Positions 17,060 through 25,676 of a stretch of 64,000 nt of DNA are shown here, one piece after another; positions within the stretch are counted from its first letter, which is position 1; the number at the start of each line of letters is the position of its first letter. The stretch is from assembly GCA_965216195.1 (NCBI GenBank), contig OZ244151.1:1612001-1676000 (forward strand), in the 5' to 3' direction. The notes under the pieces were generated by a model that worked only from the letters and a program-made list of their open reading frames with translations, was not told the DNA's origin and did no database searches. A program made the position numbers and the translations under genes. The DNA is from Aridibacter sp965216195 (GTDB lineage: Bacteria > Acidobacteriota > Blastocatellia > Pyrinomonadales > Pyrinomonadaceae).

Positions 17060-17458
17060 TTAATTTTTCGACGCCAGCTGGAGTCTTGCCTGCGCTCGCT
17101 CAAGACGTTCGAGTTCCGCTTCTAGTTCTTCTTCCGCGCCATTCCAGCTACCAAGAACTTTTTCGGCTTCACCCTTTGCGAGCTTTGCGTTTTCAACATT
17201 CACATCGTCAGAGCGTTCTGCAATATCAGCCAGGATCGACACTTTATCCGTGCTTACCTCTACAAACCCACCGGAAATGACCATTTCGTCCGACGTGCCG
17301 CCCTTCGAATAACTGAGAATTCCCGGTTTCAAAGTAGAAATGAGCGGGGCGTGTTTGGCGAGAATTCCTATCTCGCCCTTCTGTGTCGGTACACTAACGG
17401 AATCGACCGTTTCGCTTACGACCATTTTTTCTGGAGTAACAATTTCTAAATTAATCAT
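17060..17458 (-). CDS. atpC: F1 ATP synthase epsilon subunit
   Basis: The 132-residue protein has the epsilon N-terminal beta-sandwich (LEIVTPEKMVVSETVDSVSV, then GEIGILAKHAPLISTLKPG) and a C-terminal helical hairpin (ENAKLAKGEAEKVLG, then ELEAELERLERAQARLQLA). It couples the central stalk of F1 to the c-ring and can inhibit ATP hydrolysis. It follows atpD by 66 bases and is the last gene before a strong terminator. No other ATP synthase gene is next to the pair in this window. Confidence 0.93.
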   Translation of the reverse strand: MINLEIVTPEKMVVSETVDSVSVPTQKGEIGILAKHAPLISTLKPGILSYSKGGTSDEMVISGGFVEVSTDKVSILADIAERSDDVNVENAKLAKGEAEKVLGSWNGAEEELEAELERLERAQARLQLASKN

Positions 17459-17524
17459 AATTCACAAGTTAAAAGTAAAAATGCAAAATCGGATATCCTT
17501 TACCCTTTTCCTTTTCCCTTTGCT

Positions 17525-19039
17525 TTAGGCACCTGCCGCCATATTTTTAGCTTTCTCGCGCGCTTCATCAATTGTTCCTACCATGTAAAACGCCTGCTCC
17601 GGCATATCATCGCAGTTACCCTCAATGATTTCCTTAAAGCCTTTTATGGTGTCTTCAATTTTCACGTAGCGACCTTCAAGACTGGTAAACTGCTCAGCGA
17701 CGTGGAACGGCTGCGAGAAGAACCTCTGAACCTTGCGCGCTCTCGCTACGGTGAGTTTGTCGTCTTCACTCAATTCGTCGAGACCGAGAATCGCGATAAT
17801 ATCTTGCAAATCCTTATAGCGCTGCAAAATTTGCTTGACTTCCTGTGCAACTCCGTAATGCTCTTCACCGACAATCTGTGGATCGAGAATACGCGAGTTA
17901 GACGCAAGCGGATCGATCGCCGGATAAATTCCGAGTTCCACAATTTGTCTGGAAAGCGCCGAAACTGCATCAAGGTGCGCAAATGTCGTCGCTGGAGCAG
18001 GATCCGTGTAATCGTCTGCCGGTACATATACGGCCTGAATCGACGTAACCGCGCCAGTTTTCGTTGAGGTAATTCGCTCCTGCATCTCACCCATCTCAGA
18101 AGCAAGGTTTGGCTGATATCCGACCGCCGACGGCATCCGCCCAAGAAGTGCAGAAACTTCAGAACCAGCTTGGGTAAATCGGAAAATGTTATCAACAAAG
18201 AAAAGCACGTCGTTTCCTAGATCGCGGAAATACTCAGCAACCGTCAAACCGGAAAGTGCAACGCGAAGTCTAGCTCCCGGAGGCTCCGTCATCTGTCCGT
18301 AAATCAATGATACTTTGGAATCCTTAATCGCTTCTTTATCGACTTTCGTCAAATCAAAGGCATGATTTTCCTTAAAGTCTTTATTAAATTCGTCACCGTA
18401 TTGGATAACTTCGGATTCAACCATCTCGCGCAGAAGATCATTACCTTCACGCGTTCTTTCTCCAACGCCCGCAAAAACCGAAAAACCGTCGCGTCCTTTC
18501 GCTACGTTGTTGATAAGCTCCATAATCAGAACCGTTTTACCAACACCCGCACCACCAAAGAGACCGATTTTCCCGCCGCGCAAAAACGGCTGAACAAGGT
18601 CGATAACCTTAATTCCGGTTTCAAACATCTCAAGCTCGGTCGATTGTTCTTCGAAATCCGGCGCATGTGCGTGAATAGGGCGGCGCTCCTGGGCGTTCAC
18701 CTCGCCTAATTCGTCAACCGGATCGCCAATTACATTCATCACGCGTCCAAGAGTCGCATCTCCTACCGGTACGGTTATCGGTCCGCCTTGATCGATGACT
18801 TTCATCCCGCGAACCATTCCGTCAGTCGGCAGCATTGAAACCGCGCGCACACGTCCCTCTCCTAAGTGTTGCTGAACCTCCGCAACCACATCAATCGGCT
18901 CATCTACTTCAAAGCCCTCGGAAACAATTCGTAGCGCCTGATAAATCGGCGGCAAATAATTATCTGAAAATTCTACGTCAACAACCGGTCCGATCACCTG
19001 CACAACTTGACCGATTTGCTGAGTTCCTTCGTTAGCCAT
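17525..19039 (-). CDS. atpD: F1 ATP synthase beta subunit
   Basis: The catalytic subunit, 504 residues. Walker A is GGAGVGKTVLIMELINN, with GVGERTREGNDL, FVDNIFRFTQAGSEVSALLG and the signature PAPATTFAHLDAVSALSR downstream. Normal beta length is about 470; the extra residues are spread at the N-terminus and in an insertion DEFNKDFKENHAFDLTKVDK. It is followed by atpC only; atpIBEFHAG is not adjacent. A ribosome site AAGGAG lies just before the ATG, and an inverted repeat (19076-19106) sits in its probable leader. Confidence 0.97.
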   Translation of the reverse strand: MANEGTQQIGQVVQVIGPVVDVEFSDNYLPPIYQALRIVSEGFEVDEPIDVVAEVQQHLGEGRVRAVSMLPTDGMVRGMKVIDQGGPITVPVGDATLGRVMNVIGDPVDELGEVNAQERRPIHAHAPDFEEQSTELEMFETGIKVIDLVQPFLRGGKIGLFGGAGVGKTVLIMELINNVAKGRDGFSVFAGVGERTREGNDLLREMVESEVIQYGDEFNKDFKENHAFDLTKVDKEAIKDSKVSLIYGQMTEPPGARLRVALSGLTVAEYFRDLGNDVLFFVDNIFRFTQAGSEVSALLGRMPSAVGYQPNLASEMGEMQERITSTKTGAVTSIQAVYVPADDYTDPAPATTFAHLDAVSALSRQIVELGIYPAIDPLASNSRILDPQIVGEEHYGVAQEVKQILQRYKDLQDIIAILGLDELSEDDKLTVARARKVQRFFSQPFHVAEQFTSLEGRYVKIEDTIKGFKEIIEGNCDDMPEQAFYMVGTIDEAREKAKNMAAGA

Positions 19040-19075
19040 TTTTTAATATGCTCCTTGTAATAAACCACTAAAACG

Positions 19076-19106
19076 GTATGATAACAAAGCAAAGAGATTA
19101 TCATAC
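19076..19106 (-). promoter_or_regulatory. Inverted repeat upstream of atpD
   Basis: GTATGATAA (19076-19084) and TTATCATAC (19098-19106) are perfect 9-bp arms with a 13-base spacer, 37 bases before the atpD ATG in the divergent gap between atpD and phoH. It could be an operator or a leader hairpin. It lacks a T tract in either direction, so it does not look like a terminator. Confidence 0.55.
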
Positions 19107-19234
19107 GAATTTACCGTTAGGCAAAGGTAGTTTGTGAAAAAAATCTCGATTTCAGCGAATTACTTTCCGCCCCGAATTTAATACGTTAAAATCGTTTTTG
19201 TTTACCGAAATTTAGGAGTGAATTGTAGTAAAAT

Positions 19235-20200
19235 TTGAACAAGATTGAATTACCGCCGCGAGCTCTGGAAACGCTTTTTGGAGTCCACGACGCAAACATA
19301 AAATACCTCGAATCGATACTCGCCGTAAGAGTAAATACACGCGGGCAGGATTTAACGATTGACGGCGATCCTCAAGACGTAAAAACAGTCAGGCAAATTC
19401 TCACAGATTTTGGAGACTTATTCTCCGAAGGAAGTTCTTTTACCGATAAGGAACTGCAGAGCGCCTTCCAGCAAATCGCCGAAGATCGTGCCTACTCATT
19501 GAAAGACTATTTCACAAAAGCACGTTTTAACCCGTCCGGCAAAAAGCAAGTTGCGCCAAAATCTGCTAATCAAAGAATCTATATTGATGCGATTCACGAT
19601 AACGATCTTGTTTTTGGCATTGGTCCGGCTGGCACAGGAAAGAGCTTTCTTGCCGTAGCTCTGGCCGTTCACGCACTGTTTGAAAAGAAGGTTTCACGAA
19701 TAATTCTTACTCGTCCCGCCGTGGAAGCTGGTGAAAGACTGGGATTTCTTCCGGGAGATTTACAGGATAAGGTGGATCCGTACCTACGGCCTCTATACGA
19801 CGCTCTTTTCGACCTCGTCGACGGCGAACGCGTCAACAAAATGCTCGAAAAAAGAATTATTGAAATTGCTCCCTTAGCCTTTATGCGGGGCCGTACACTC
19901 AGCGACGCATTTATTATCCTTGATGAAGCTCAAAATACTACCGGCGAACAAATGAAAATGTTTTTAACTCGCATTGGCTTTGGTTCAAAGGCGGTAGTAA
20001 CGGGAGACCAGACTCAAATTGACCTTCCGCGAGGGCAGAAGAGTGGTCTGGTGCAGGCTCAAAGAATCCTGAAAGGCGTTGAAGGTATTGACTTTACGTA
20101 TTTTACAGATAAGGATGTCGTGCGGCACAAACTTGTGCAAATGATTGTCAGAGCTTACGAGAAACACTCCAATGGAACGAGACCGGCAGAGCAATCCTAG
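19235..20200 (+). CDS. PhoH-family ATPase (PhoH-like, ybeZ type)
   Basis: The N-terminal half is a KH-like domain (about residues 1-100). The C-terminal half is the PhoH NTPase with Walker A GIGPAGTGKSFLAVALAV at about residues 129-146, ILTRPAVEAGERLGFLPGDL, and the Walker B region FIILDEAQNTTGEQMKMFLT followed by TGDQTQIDLPRGQKSGL. This is the form usually encoded beside ybeY, and here the ybeY start overlaps the phoH 3' end. The start is a TTG: an in-frame TAA at 19229 precedes it. AGGAG at 19214-19218 is rather far away. It is thought to act in RNA or ribosome quality control with YbeY. Confidence 0.9.
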   Translation: MNKIELPPRALETLFGVHDANIKYLESILAVRVNTRGQDLTIDGDPQDVKTVRQILTDFGDLFSEGSSFTDKELQSAFQQIAEDRAYSLKDYFTKARFNPSGKKQVAPKSANQRIYIDAIHDNDLVFGIGPAGTGKSFLAVALAVHALFEKKVSRIILTRPAVEAGERLGFLPGDLQDKVDPYLRPLYDALFDLVDGERVNKMLEKRIIEIAPLAFMRGRTLSDAFIILDEAQNTTGEQMKMFLTRIGFGSKAVVTGDQTQIDLPRGQKSGLVQAQRILKGVEGIDFTYFTDKDVVRHKLVQMIVRAYEKHSNGTRPAEQS

Positions 20201-20627
20201 TTCGGGTGTGATCACCAATCAAAGCGGAATCGATATCGATACGTCTGAACTCAGACAGTTTCTGTTAGAAGCGATGAGTGTTGTACCTGAGTCCGGTGCC
20301 CGGAACGTTTCGTTAGCGCTCGTGACTGATGAAACAATGCGGGATATCAACAAGGGCTTTCGTGGAACGGATGCAACAACGGATGTTCTTTCGTTTCCCT
20401 TTGATAATGAAGCCTTTGAACGTGACAATTTTTCGGGCGAAATCGTCATTTCCGTTAAACAAGCGAAAATACAGGCTGATGAAAATGGACTCCCGCTTCT
20501 TGCCGAAATTAAACAACTCATTTTGCACGGTTTACTTCATCTTGCCGGGCTCGATCACGAAACGGATGACGGCGAAATGAATAGTTTAGAATTGGAACTT
20601 CGTGATAAACTTAAGGTTAATCGCTAA
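20172..20627 (+). CDS. ybeY: Endoribonuclease YbeY (rRNA maturation)
   Basis: The zinc motif HGLLHLAGLDHETDDGEM supplies the three His ligands near the C-terminus. LALVTDETMRDINKGFRGTD, followed by TTDVLSFPFD, is the family's conserved middle. The frame opens at TTG 20145, but the ATG at 20172 gives 151 residues, a normal YbeY length, and overlaps phoH by 29 bases. YbeY is a single-strand endoribonuclease that matures rRNA, notably the 16S 3' end, and takes part in ribosome quality control. Confidence 0.95.
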   Translation: MERDRQSNPSSGVITNQSGIDIDTSELRQFLLEAMSVVPESGARNVSLALVTDETMRDINKGFRGTDATTDVLSFPFDNEAFERDNFSGEIVISVKQAKIQADENGLPLLAEIKQLILHGLLHLAGLDHETDDGEMNSLELELRDKLKVNR

Positions 20628-20630
20628 ATA

Positions 20631-22145
20631 ATGAATAAGTTTAAGCAAAAGCAGGCCGATCCTTGTGTAATGGTGATTTTCGGTGCGACGGGAGACCTTA
20701 CTAAACGGAAGCTCTTCCCGGCCCTTTATTACCTTGCGAAGGACGGTTTTCTACCCGAGGATTTTGCGATTATTGGAGTCGGACGACAGGAGCTATCGGG
20801 CGCGGCATTTCGGAAACAAATTATTGCAGACCTTCGATCGTTTGTTAAAGTAGAACAGGAAGATAAGCTTGTTAAATGGTTTGAAGAAAGAACTTATTAC
20901 ACCGGTGGAGACTTCGACGATGATAAAGCCCTTTTTACCGATATTGGCAATTTGCTTGACGAAGTAACATCTACTCACAATATTCCGAAAAACTATTTTT
21001 ATTATCTTGCGATTCCTCCCTTCCTATTTGCCAATGTGGCGAGAAAGGTTTGCGAACACGGGTTAAGCGAGGAGACGGATGGAAATTGGCGCAGATTCAT
21101 CTTCGAAAAGCCTTTCGGACGGGATTTAGAGTCCGCACAAAATCTAAACTCCGAACTGCTCGAAATCCTCGAAGAGCACCAAATTTACCGTATCGATCAC
21201 TATCTCGGAAAGGAAACCGTTCAGAACATACTGGTTTTTAGGTTTGGAAACAGCATTTTTGAGCCGATATGGAATCGAAATTTTGTCGACCACGTCCAAA
21301 TCACGGTCGCTGAGCATCTGGGCGTTGAAAAACGGGGCGGATATTACGATCGCGCAGGTGCTCTGAGAGATATGATACCGAATCATATCTTCCAGTTGAT
21401 AACGCTTACGGCTATGGAACCACCCGTTTCATTTGAGGCGGACGCCGTAAGAGACGAACAGGCGAAGATTTTACAGGCGATCCAGCCCTACACACCGGAA
21501 AACGTGCTCAAGCAAACCGTTCGAGGGCAGTATGACGCGGGCGAAGTAAACGGAGAAAATACTCCAGCGTATCGCACAGAAGAAAATGTGCCGCCGGACT
21601 CTGACACAGAGACCTATTCTGCGTTAAAATTGTCGATTGACAATTGGCGCTGGGCTGACGTTCCATTTTATGTTCGCACGGGAAAGCGTATGCCGAAAAA
21701 GCATACAACGATCGTAATCCAGTTTAAGAAGGCACCCTTTGTGTTGTTTCGAGACACTCCGATCGAAAAGCTCACGACTAACAGAATTGTGCTACACATA
21801 CAGCCCGATGAGGGAATCGATCTTCATTTTGGGGCGAAAATTCCGGGACCCGTAGTTCAAATGGGCGACGTTGATATGGATTTTGATTATTCCGAGCACT
21901 TCGATGAAAAGGTCTCGACGGGATACGAACGCTTGCTGTACGATTGTATGATTGGAGATGCTACCCTTTTCCAGCGCGCGGATATGGTTGAGGCAAGTTG
22001 GAAGATTGTTTCCCCGGTTTTAGACGTCTGGGAAGCCATTCCGGCGAGGAGCTTCCCGAATTACGTAGCTGGGAGTTGGGGACCGGCAAAATCTGACGAA
22101 CTTTTGGAAAACGACGGCAGAAGTTGGAAAAACGATATAGATTAG
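20631..22145 (+). CDS. zwf: Glucose-6-phosphate 1-dehydrogenase
   Basis: The 504-residue enzyme starts with the NADP-binding motif VIFGATGDLTKRKLFPALYY. The substrate and catalytic signature is YRIDHYLGKETVQNILVFRF, with the catalytic His of the family in the downstream region HVQITVAEHLGVEKRGGYYD. EKPFGRD is also present. It oxidises glucose 6-phosphate to 6-phosphogluconolactone and makes NADPH. The next gene, pgl, starts on the base after its stop, so the two steps of the oxidative pentose-phosphate path are co-encoded. ybeY ends 3 bases upstream. Confidence 0.97.
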   Translation: MNKFKQKQADPCVMVIFGATGDLTKRKLFPALYYLAKDGFLPEDFAIIGVGRQELSGAAFRKQIIADLRSFVKVEQEDKLVKWFEERTYYTGGDFDDDKALFTDIGNLLDEVTSTHNIPKNYFYYLAIPPFLFANVARKVCEHGLSEETDGNWRRFIFEKPFGRDLESAQNLNSELLEILEEHQIYRIDHYLGKETVQNILVFRFGNSIFEPIWNRNFVDHVQITVAEHLGVEKRGGYYDRAGALRDMIPNHIFQLITLTAMEPPVSFEADAVRDEQAKILQAIQPYTPENVLKQTVRGQYDAGEVNGENTPAYRTEENVPPDSDTETYSALKLSIDNWRWADVPFYVRTGKRMPKKHTTIVIQFKKAPFVLFRDTPIEKLTTNRIVLHIQPDEGIDLHFGAKIPGPVVQMGDVDMDFDYSEHFDEKVSTGYERLLYDCMIGDATLFQRADMVEASWKIVSPVLDVWEAIPARSFPNYVAGSWGPAKSDELLENDGRSWKNDID

Positions 22146-22898
22146 ATGAAAAACAGGAAAGTCTTTAAGGACGCGACAGAAATAAGTAAATTTGTTGCAA
22201 AACAGTTTATTATGATCGGCAAACGGTCGATCAAAAGCAGTGGGCGATTCACGGTTGCGCTTTCTGGAGGCACCACACCCGCCGCACTTTATGATGCGCT
22301 GACATCCGAAGAATTTAGAGACGGAATCGATTGGGAAAAGGTGTTTTTCTTTTTTGGTGACGAACGCGACGTTTCCCCGATGTCAGACCGGAGCAATTTC
22401 AGAATGGCAAATGAAAACCTCCTAAAACCGCTCGAAATTCCTGTCACAAACATACTTCGATGGCAAACTGAAATTATTGATGCCGTTGGGGTTGCGGAAA
22501 CGTACGAAAAGACCCTCCGCCGATTTTTTGAGTTATCTAATGGTGAGTTTCCGGTTTTCGATTTGATTTTATTGGGGCTGGGTGACGATGGACATACAGC
22601 TTCATTGTTTCCGCAAACGCAGGCACTTAGTGAAACTAAACGTATTGCCGTTTCAACTTACGTTGAGAAACTCGATACGAATCGGCTGACGTTGACTTTT
22701 CCGGTGCTCAATAAGGCTAAGAACATAATTTTCATGGTTGGTGGCGAGGAAAAAGCACCGGCGCTTAAAGAGGTCTTGGAAGGAGAAAAAAATCCGGATA
22801 AGTTCCCGGCCCAAAGCGTTTCTCCTTCAAAGGGTAAAGTCTTATGGGTATTAGATAAAGCCGCTTCAGAGCTCTTAAAAGGAAAAAAGGGGAAGTGA
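22146..22898 (+). CDS. pgl: 6-phosphogluconolactonase
   Basis: The 250-residue protein of the DevB/NagB-like fold contains VALSGGTTPAALYDALTSEE, FFFGDERDVSPMSDRSNFRM, and LGLGDDGHTASLFPQTQAL, the full set of phosphogluconolactonase motifs. It hydrolyses the lactone made by zwf directly upstream (no gap). A Lys-rich C-terminus (LLKGKKGK) ends the protein. Confidence 0.95.
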   Translation: MKNRKVFKDATEISKFVAKQFIMIGKRSIKSSGRFTVALSGGTTPAALYDALTSEEFRDGIDWEKVFFFFGDERDVSPMSDRSNFRMANENLLKPLEIPVTNILRWQTEIIDAVGVAETYEKTLRRFFELSNGEFPVFDLILLGLGDDGHTASLFPQTQALSETKRIAVSTYVEKLDTNRLTLTFPVLNKAKNIIFMVGGEEKAPALKEVLEGEKNPDKFPAQSVSPSKGKVLWVLDKAASELLKGKKGK

Positions 22899-22959
22899 AT
22901 CTCGAGTCAACGTCATTGCCCCTGGGCAAAGCTTACGCTTTTAGGCAGCTCAGCTAACT

Positions 22960-24270
22960 ATGGAAATTGAGATAGCCATCGCGGTAGTTATCCTCCTTGC
23001 CTTAACTGTTCTTGCGTCAGTGGACATGGCTTTCTCCCAGCTAAGCGACGTAAGCTTGAGAATTCTTTTCTCGGACGCGGAAGAGGAAAACAGAAAGCCT
23101 CGCTCGATAGAGTTTTTAAGAGAAGTTACAGAAAACCGTCCGCGTTTTAGATTTGCGCTTTCGTCCGCGATTCAAATCCTGCTTATTGTCTTTTCGGTGA
23201 TCGTAGTATTGATCGTTTATCGTTTTGTCCAAAACCCGCGCGAGATGCTGATCTATTCTTTGATCATTGGATTGGCAGCGTCAGTTGTATTTAGACAAAT
23301 TATTCCTCGCTTCATTACCTGGACAAATCCGGAAGGAAAACTTCTTTTTCTCCTTCCGTTGATCCGGCCAATTTATAACGTTCTTCCATTCCTTGCTGAC
23401 CCAATTGAACCATCCTTTAAGGGGCGACATACTGCGAGCCCCGAAATTTCAGTTCCTCCTGAAACGGCCGATGGTGATGACGATGATGACATTCAAGCGC
23501 TAATCGAGGTTGGAGAAGCCGAAGGAATTATAGAAAAAGAAGAGCGGCAAATGATTGAAAAGATGGTTGAATTCGGCGATACGGAAGTCGATGAAATCAT
23601 GACACCGCGAACCGATATCATTGGACTTCCTTCTGAATCCTCTATCGAAGAGGCACGCGATTTGATGATCGGTGAAAAATTCTCAAGGTTGCCAGTTTAT
23701 AAAGAAAATATCGATAATATTGAGGGCGTGGTTTATGTTCGAGATATCTTAAACGCCTGGGCGGACGGCAAGGAAACGCAAACTATAATGCAGATTGTGC
23801 GCCCAACGTACTTTGTTCCCGAAACGAAGCTGGTCTCCGAATTGCTAAAAAACATGCAACTAAACCACGTTCAAATAGCAATGGTGGTTGATGAATACGG
23901 GGGCGTGGCCGGTTTGGTTACAGTAGAAGACATCCTCGAAGAGATCGTTGGCGAAATCGAAGATGAAGATATTGAAGACGAAATTGTTGAGATTGTAGAA
24001 GCTGATGGCGGCTTCTATGACGTACTTGCATCCACCGAGATTGGAAAAATTGAGCGACTTTTCGATATGGAAATCGACGATGACGATTTCACGACGATTG
24101 CTGGGATGGTTACAACAGAAGCTGGGTACGTTCCAAAGGTAAAAGAAAAATTGACCGTTCGCGGACTCGACGTTGAGATATTAAAGGCCGAAGATAAGCG
24201 AATCCAACTTCTGCGAATAAAAAGAGCGGCCAACGGCTCCGGGGACACTGACGAACCCTATGCCCAGTAA
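22960..24270 (+). CDS. CNNM/CorC-family membrane protein with CBS pair
   Basis: The N-terminal half has hydrophobic segments at about residues 4-22 and 66-87, plus 95-115, and two weaker stretches (SVVFRQIIPRFI, LLFLLPLIRPIY), a reduced DUF21-like domain. Two CBS domains follow (DEIMTPRTDIIGLPSESSIE and RPTYFVPETKLVSELLKNM ... IAMVVDEYGGVAGLVTVEDI). The C-terminus (about 350-430) is the transporter-associated/CorC_HlyC domain. Family members are implicated in Mg2+/Co2+ efflux or haemolysin-like activity. The acidic DDDDD linker before the first CBS is notable. It overlaps the CYTH gene by 11 bases. Confidence 0.85.
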   Translation: MEIEIAIAVVILLALTVLASVDMAFSQLSDVSLRILFSDAEEENRKPRSIEFLREVTENRPRFRFALSSAIQILLIVFSVIVVLIVYRFVQNPREMLIYSLIIGLAASVVFRQIIPRFITWTNPEGKLLFLLPLIRPIYNVLPFLADPIEPSFKGRHTASPEISVPPETADGDDDDDIQALIEVGEAEGIIEKEERQMIEKMVEFGDTEVDEIMTPRTDIIGLPSESSIEEARDLMIGEKFSRLPVYKENIDNIEGVVYVRDILNAWADGKETQTIMQIVRPTYFVPETKLVSELLKNMQLNHVQIAMVVDEYGGVAGLVTVEDILEEIVGEIEDEDIEDEIVEIVEADGGFYDVLASTEIGKIERLFDMEIDDDDFTTIAGMVTTEAGYVPKVKEKLTVRGLDVEILKAEDKRIQLLRIKRAANGSGDTDEPYAQ

Positions 24271-24778
24271 CATAGAACTAAAAGCACGTGCCAACCTTTT
24301 CGAAACGCAGCACGCAATTGCAAAAGGCATATCAGATACTCCAGGGGAAACTTTAAACCAACACGACACTTTTTTTCGTGTGCCAAGCGGAAGACTGAAG
24401 CTTCGTGAGTTTGGAAACGGCTCGGCAGAGTTAATTTCCTATCAACGCCCGGATATCAAAACAGCCAAAAGCTCCAACTACGAGATCTACAAGACCAATT
24501 CACCTGCCCTCTTAAAGCCGATTCTGATCTCATCTCTTGGATTAATCGGTGAAGTAAAAAAGAAGCGGCAGTTATATTTCGTTGGACAAACTCGTATCCA
24601 CATGGACGATGTCGAACGGCTCGGAATGTTTATCGAGTTTGAATATGTGTTAAATCAGGACGAGGATGAGAAGAAAGGACGAGCAAAGCTTGCGGACCTC
24701 ACGAAAAAAATGAAAATCCGTGAAGAGGATTTCATTTCCGTGGCTTATATCGATATGTTGATGGAGAATGCGGCGTAA
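24260..24778 (+). CDS. CYTH-domain protein (triphosphate tunnel enzyme-like)
   Basis: The N-terminal NIELKARANLFETQHAI is close to the ExExK signature of CYTH enzymes (here IELKAR), followed by QHDTFFRVPSGRLKLREFGN and ELISYQRPD. These are the strands of the CYTH tunnel. C-terminal Lys/Glu-rich helices and IEFEYVL are also present. CYTH members are adenylate cyclases of class IV, thiamine triphosphatases or inorganic triphosphatases; the exact reaction cannot be read here. The start overlaps the CorC-like gene, and the stop abuts the stop of the convergent methyltransferase. Confidence 0.75.
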   Translation: MPSNIELKARANLFETQHAIAKGISDTPGETLNQHDTFFRVPSGRLKLREFGNGSAELISYQRPDIKTAKSSNYEIYKTNSPALLKPILISSLGLIGEVKKKRQLYFVGQTRIHMDDVERLGMFIEFEYVLNQDEDEKKGRAKLADLTKKMKIREEDFISVAYIDMLMENAA

Positions 24779-25570
24779 TTATCGCAGAACTTTCTGTCCT
24801 ACAATAAACAGATAATCACCGCGGTCGTTTTCGAAATCTTTGACTATTTTTTCTATCCGCCCAGACGTTATATCTTCTGAAAGCTCGCTGAGTCCTCGCT
24901 CGATCTCTTCTTGGGTCGATAAAAGAGAAAAGGACGAGATACCCTGTCGAAACTCCTCTTCCATATAGAGAATCGGACGTTGTTTACCCGAATAGAGAAA
25001 GTGATCCTCGAGGTCTTCCCTAACAAAATACTTCTCCGTTTCACAAATTTCAAAGCCGCTGGCTTCCAGTGCAGATTTGACCGCTTCGTAAGAAGGCATT
25101 TGCATGGAAGAGGCTTCCAGCATCTTAGGAAAATACTGATTGAGCCAATAACCTGACATTTGATCGGGAGTCGATGTAAAAATCACAAATCTACTTTCTC
25201 TATTTAAGACCCGCCCGACTTCCATAAAGGCGGAAGGGATGTCACTCCAATGATGAATTGTGAGGGTCGCAAATGCGCCATCCACTTCTTCACATCCAAT
25301 CGGAAGATTATCAGCCCGACCGTTTTTCCACTCGATGGAGTAGCTTCGAGCCCGCGCTTTATTCAACATTTCATTTGAGGGATCAACGCCTACGATATTT
25401 ACGCCTCTCTCTCGAAGCGCAATCGAATAATTCCCGGTGCCACAGCCAATATCGAGATATAGGCTTTCTCCGTTTGGACTTAGATGCTCCAAAAGTCGGT
25501 CGGTCAAATAGGGATCGGCACATCGGGTTTGATTGTAATGTCTGCCAATCCGGTCGTATTTTTCTCCCAT
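24779..25570 (-). CDS. Class I SAM-dependent methyltransferase
   Basis: The SAM motif I is LYLDIGCGTGNYSIALRERG, preceded by YDRIGRHYNQTRCADPYLT. Motif II/III follow with VDGAFATLTIHHWSDIPSAF and RVLNRESRFVIFTSTPDQ. The protein belongs to the UbiE/Methyltransf_11 type; substrate not predictable. The ATG at 25570 was chosen over the TTG at 25582. The gene stands alone on the minus strand between two plus-strand genes, with its stop abutting the CYTH stop. Confidence 0.85.
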   Translation of the reverse strand: MGEKYDRIGRHYNQTRCADPYLTDRLLEHLSPNGESLYLDIGCGTGNYSIALRERGVNIVGVDPSNEMLNKARARSYSIEWKNGRADNLPIGCEEVDGAFATLTIHHWSDIPSAFMEVGRVLNRESRFVIFTSTPDQMSGYWLNQYFPKMLEASSMQMPSYEAVKSALEASGFEICETEKYFVREDLEDHFLYSGKQRPILYMEEEFRQGISSFSLLSTQEEIERGLSELSEDITSGRIEKIVKDFENDRGDYLFIVGQKVLR

Positions 25571-25676
25571 CGTTTTCACCAAACTTCCGCAAGAACCCCA
25601 ATAAACTATTCTCGTCTATTCTGTTAGAATTATCATTCAATTCCAAGTACACGGCGGCAGCTGAGACTCTGATTTT

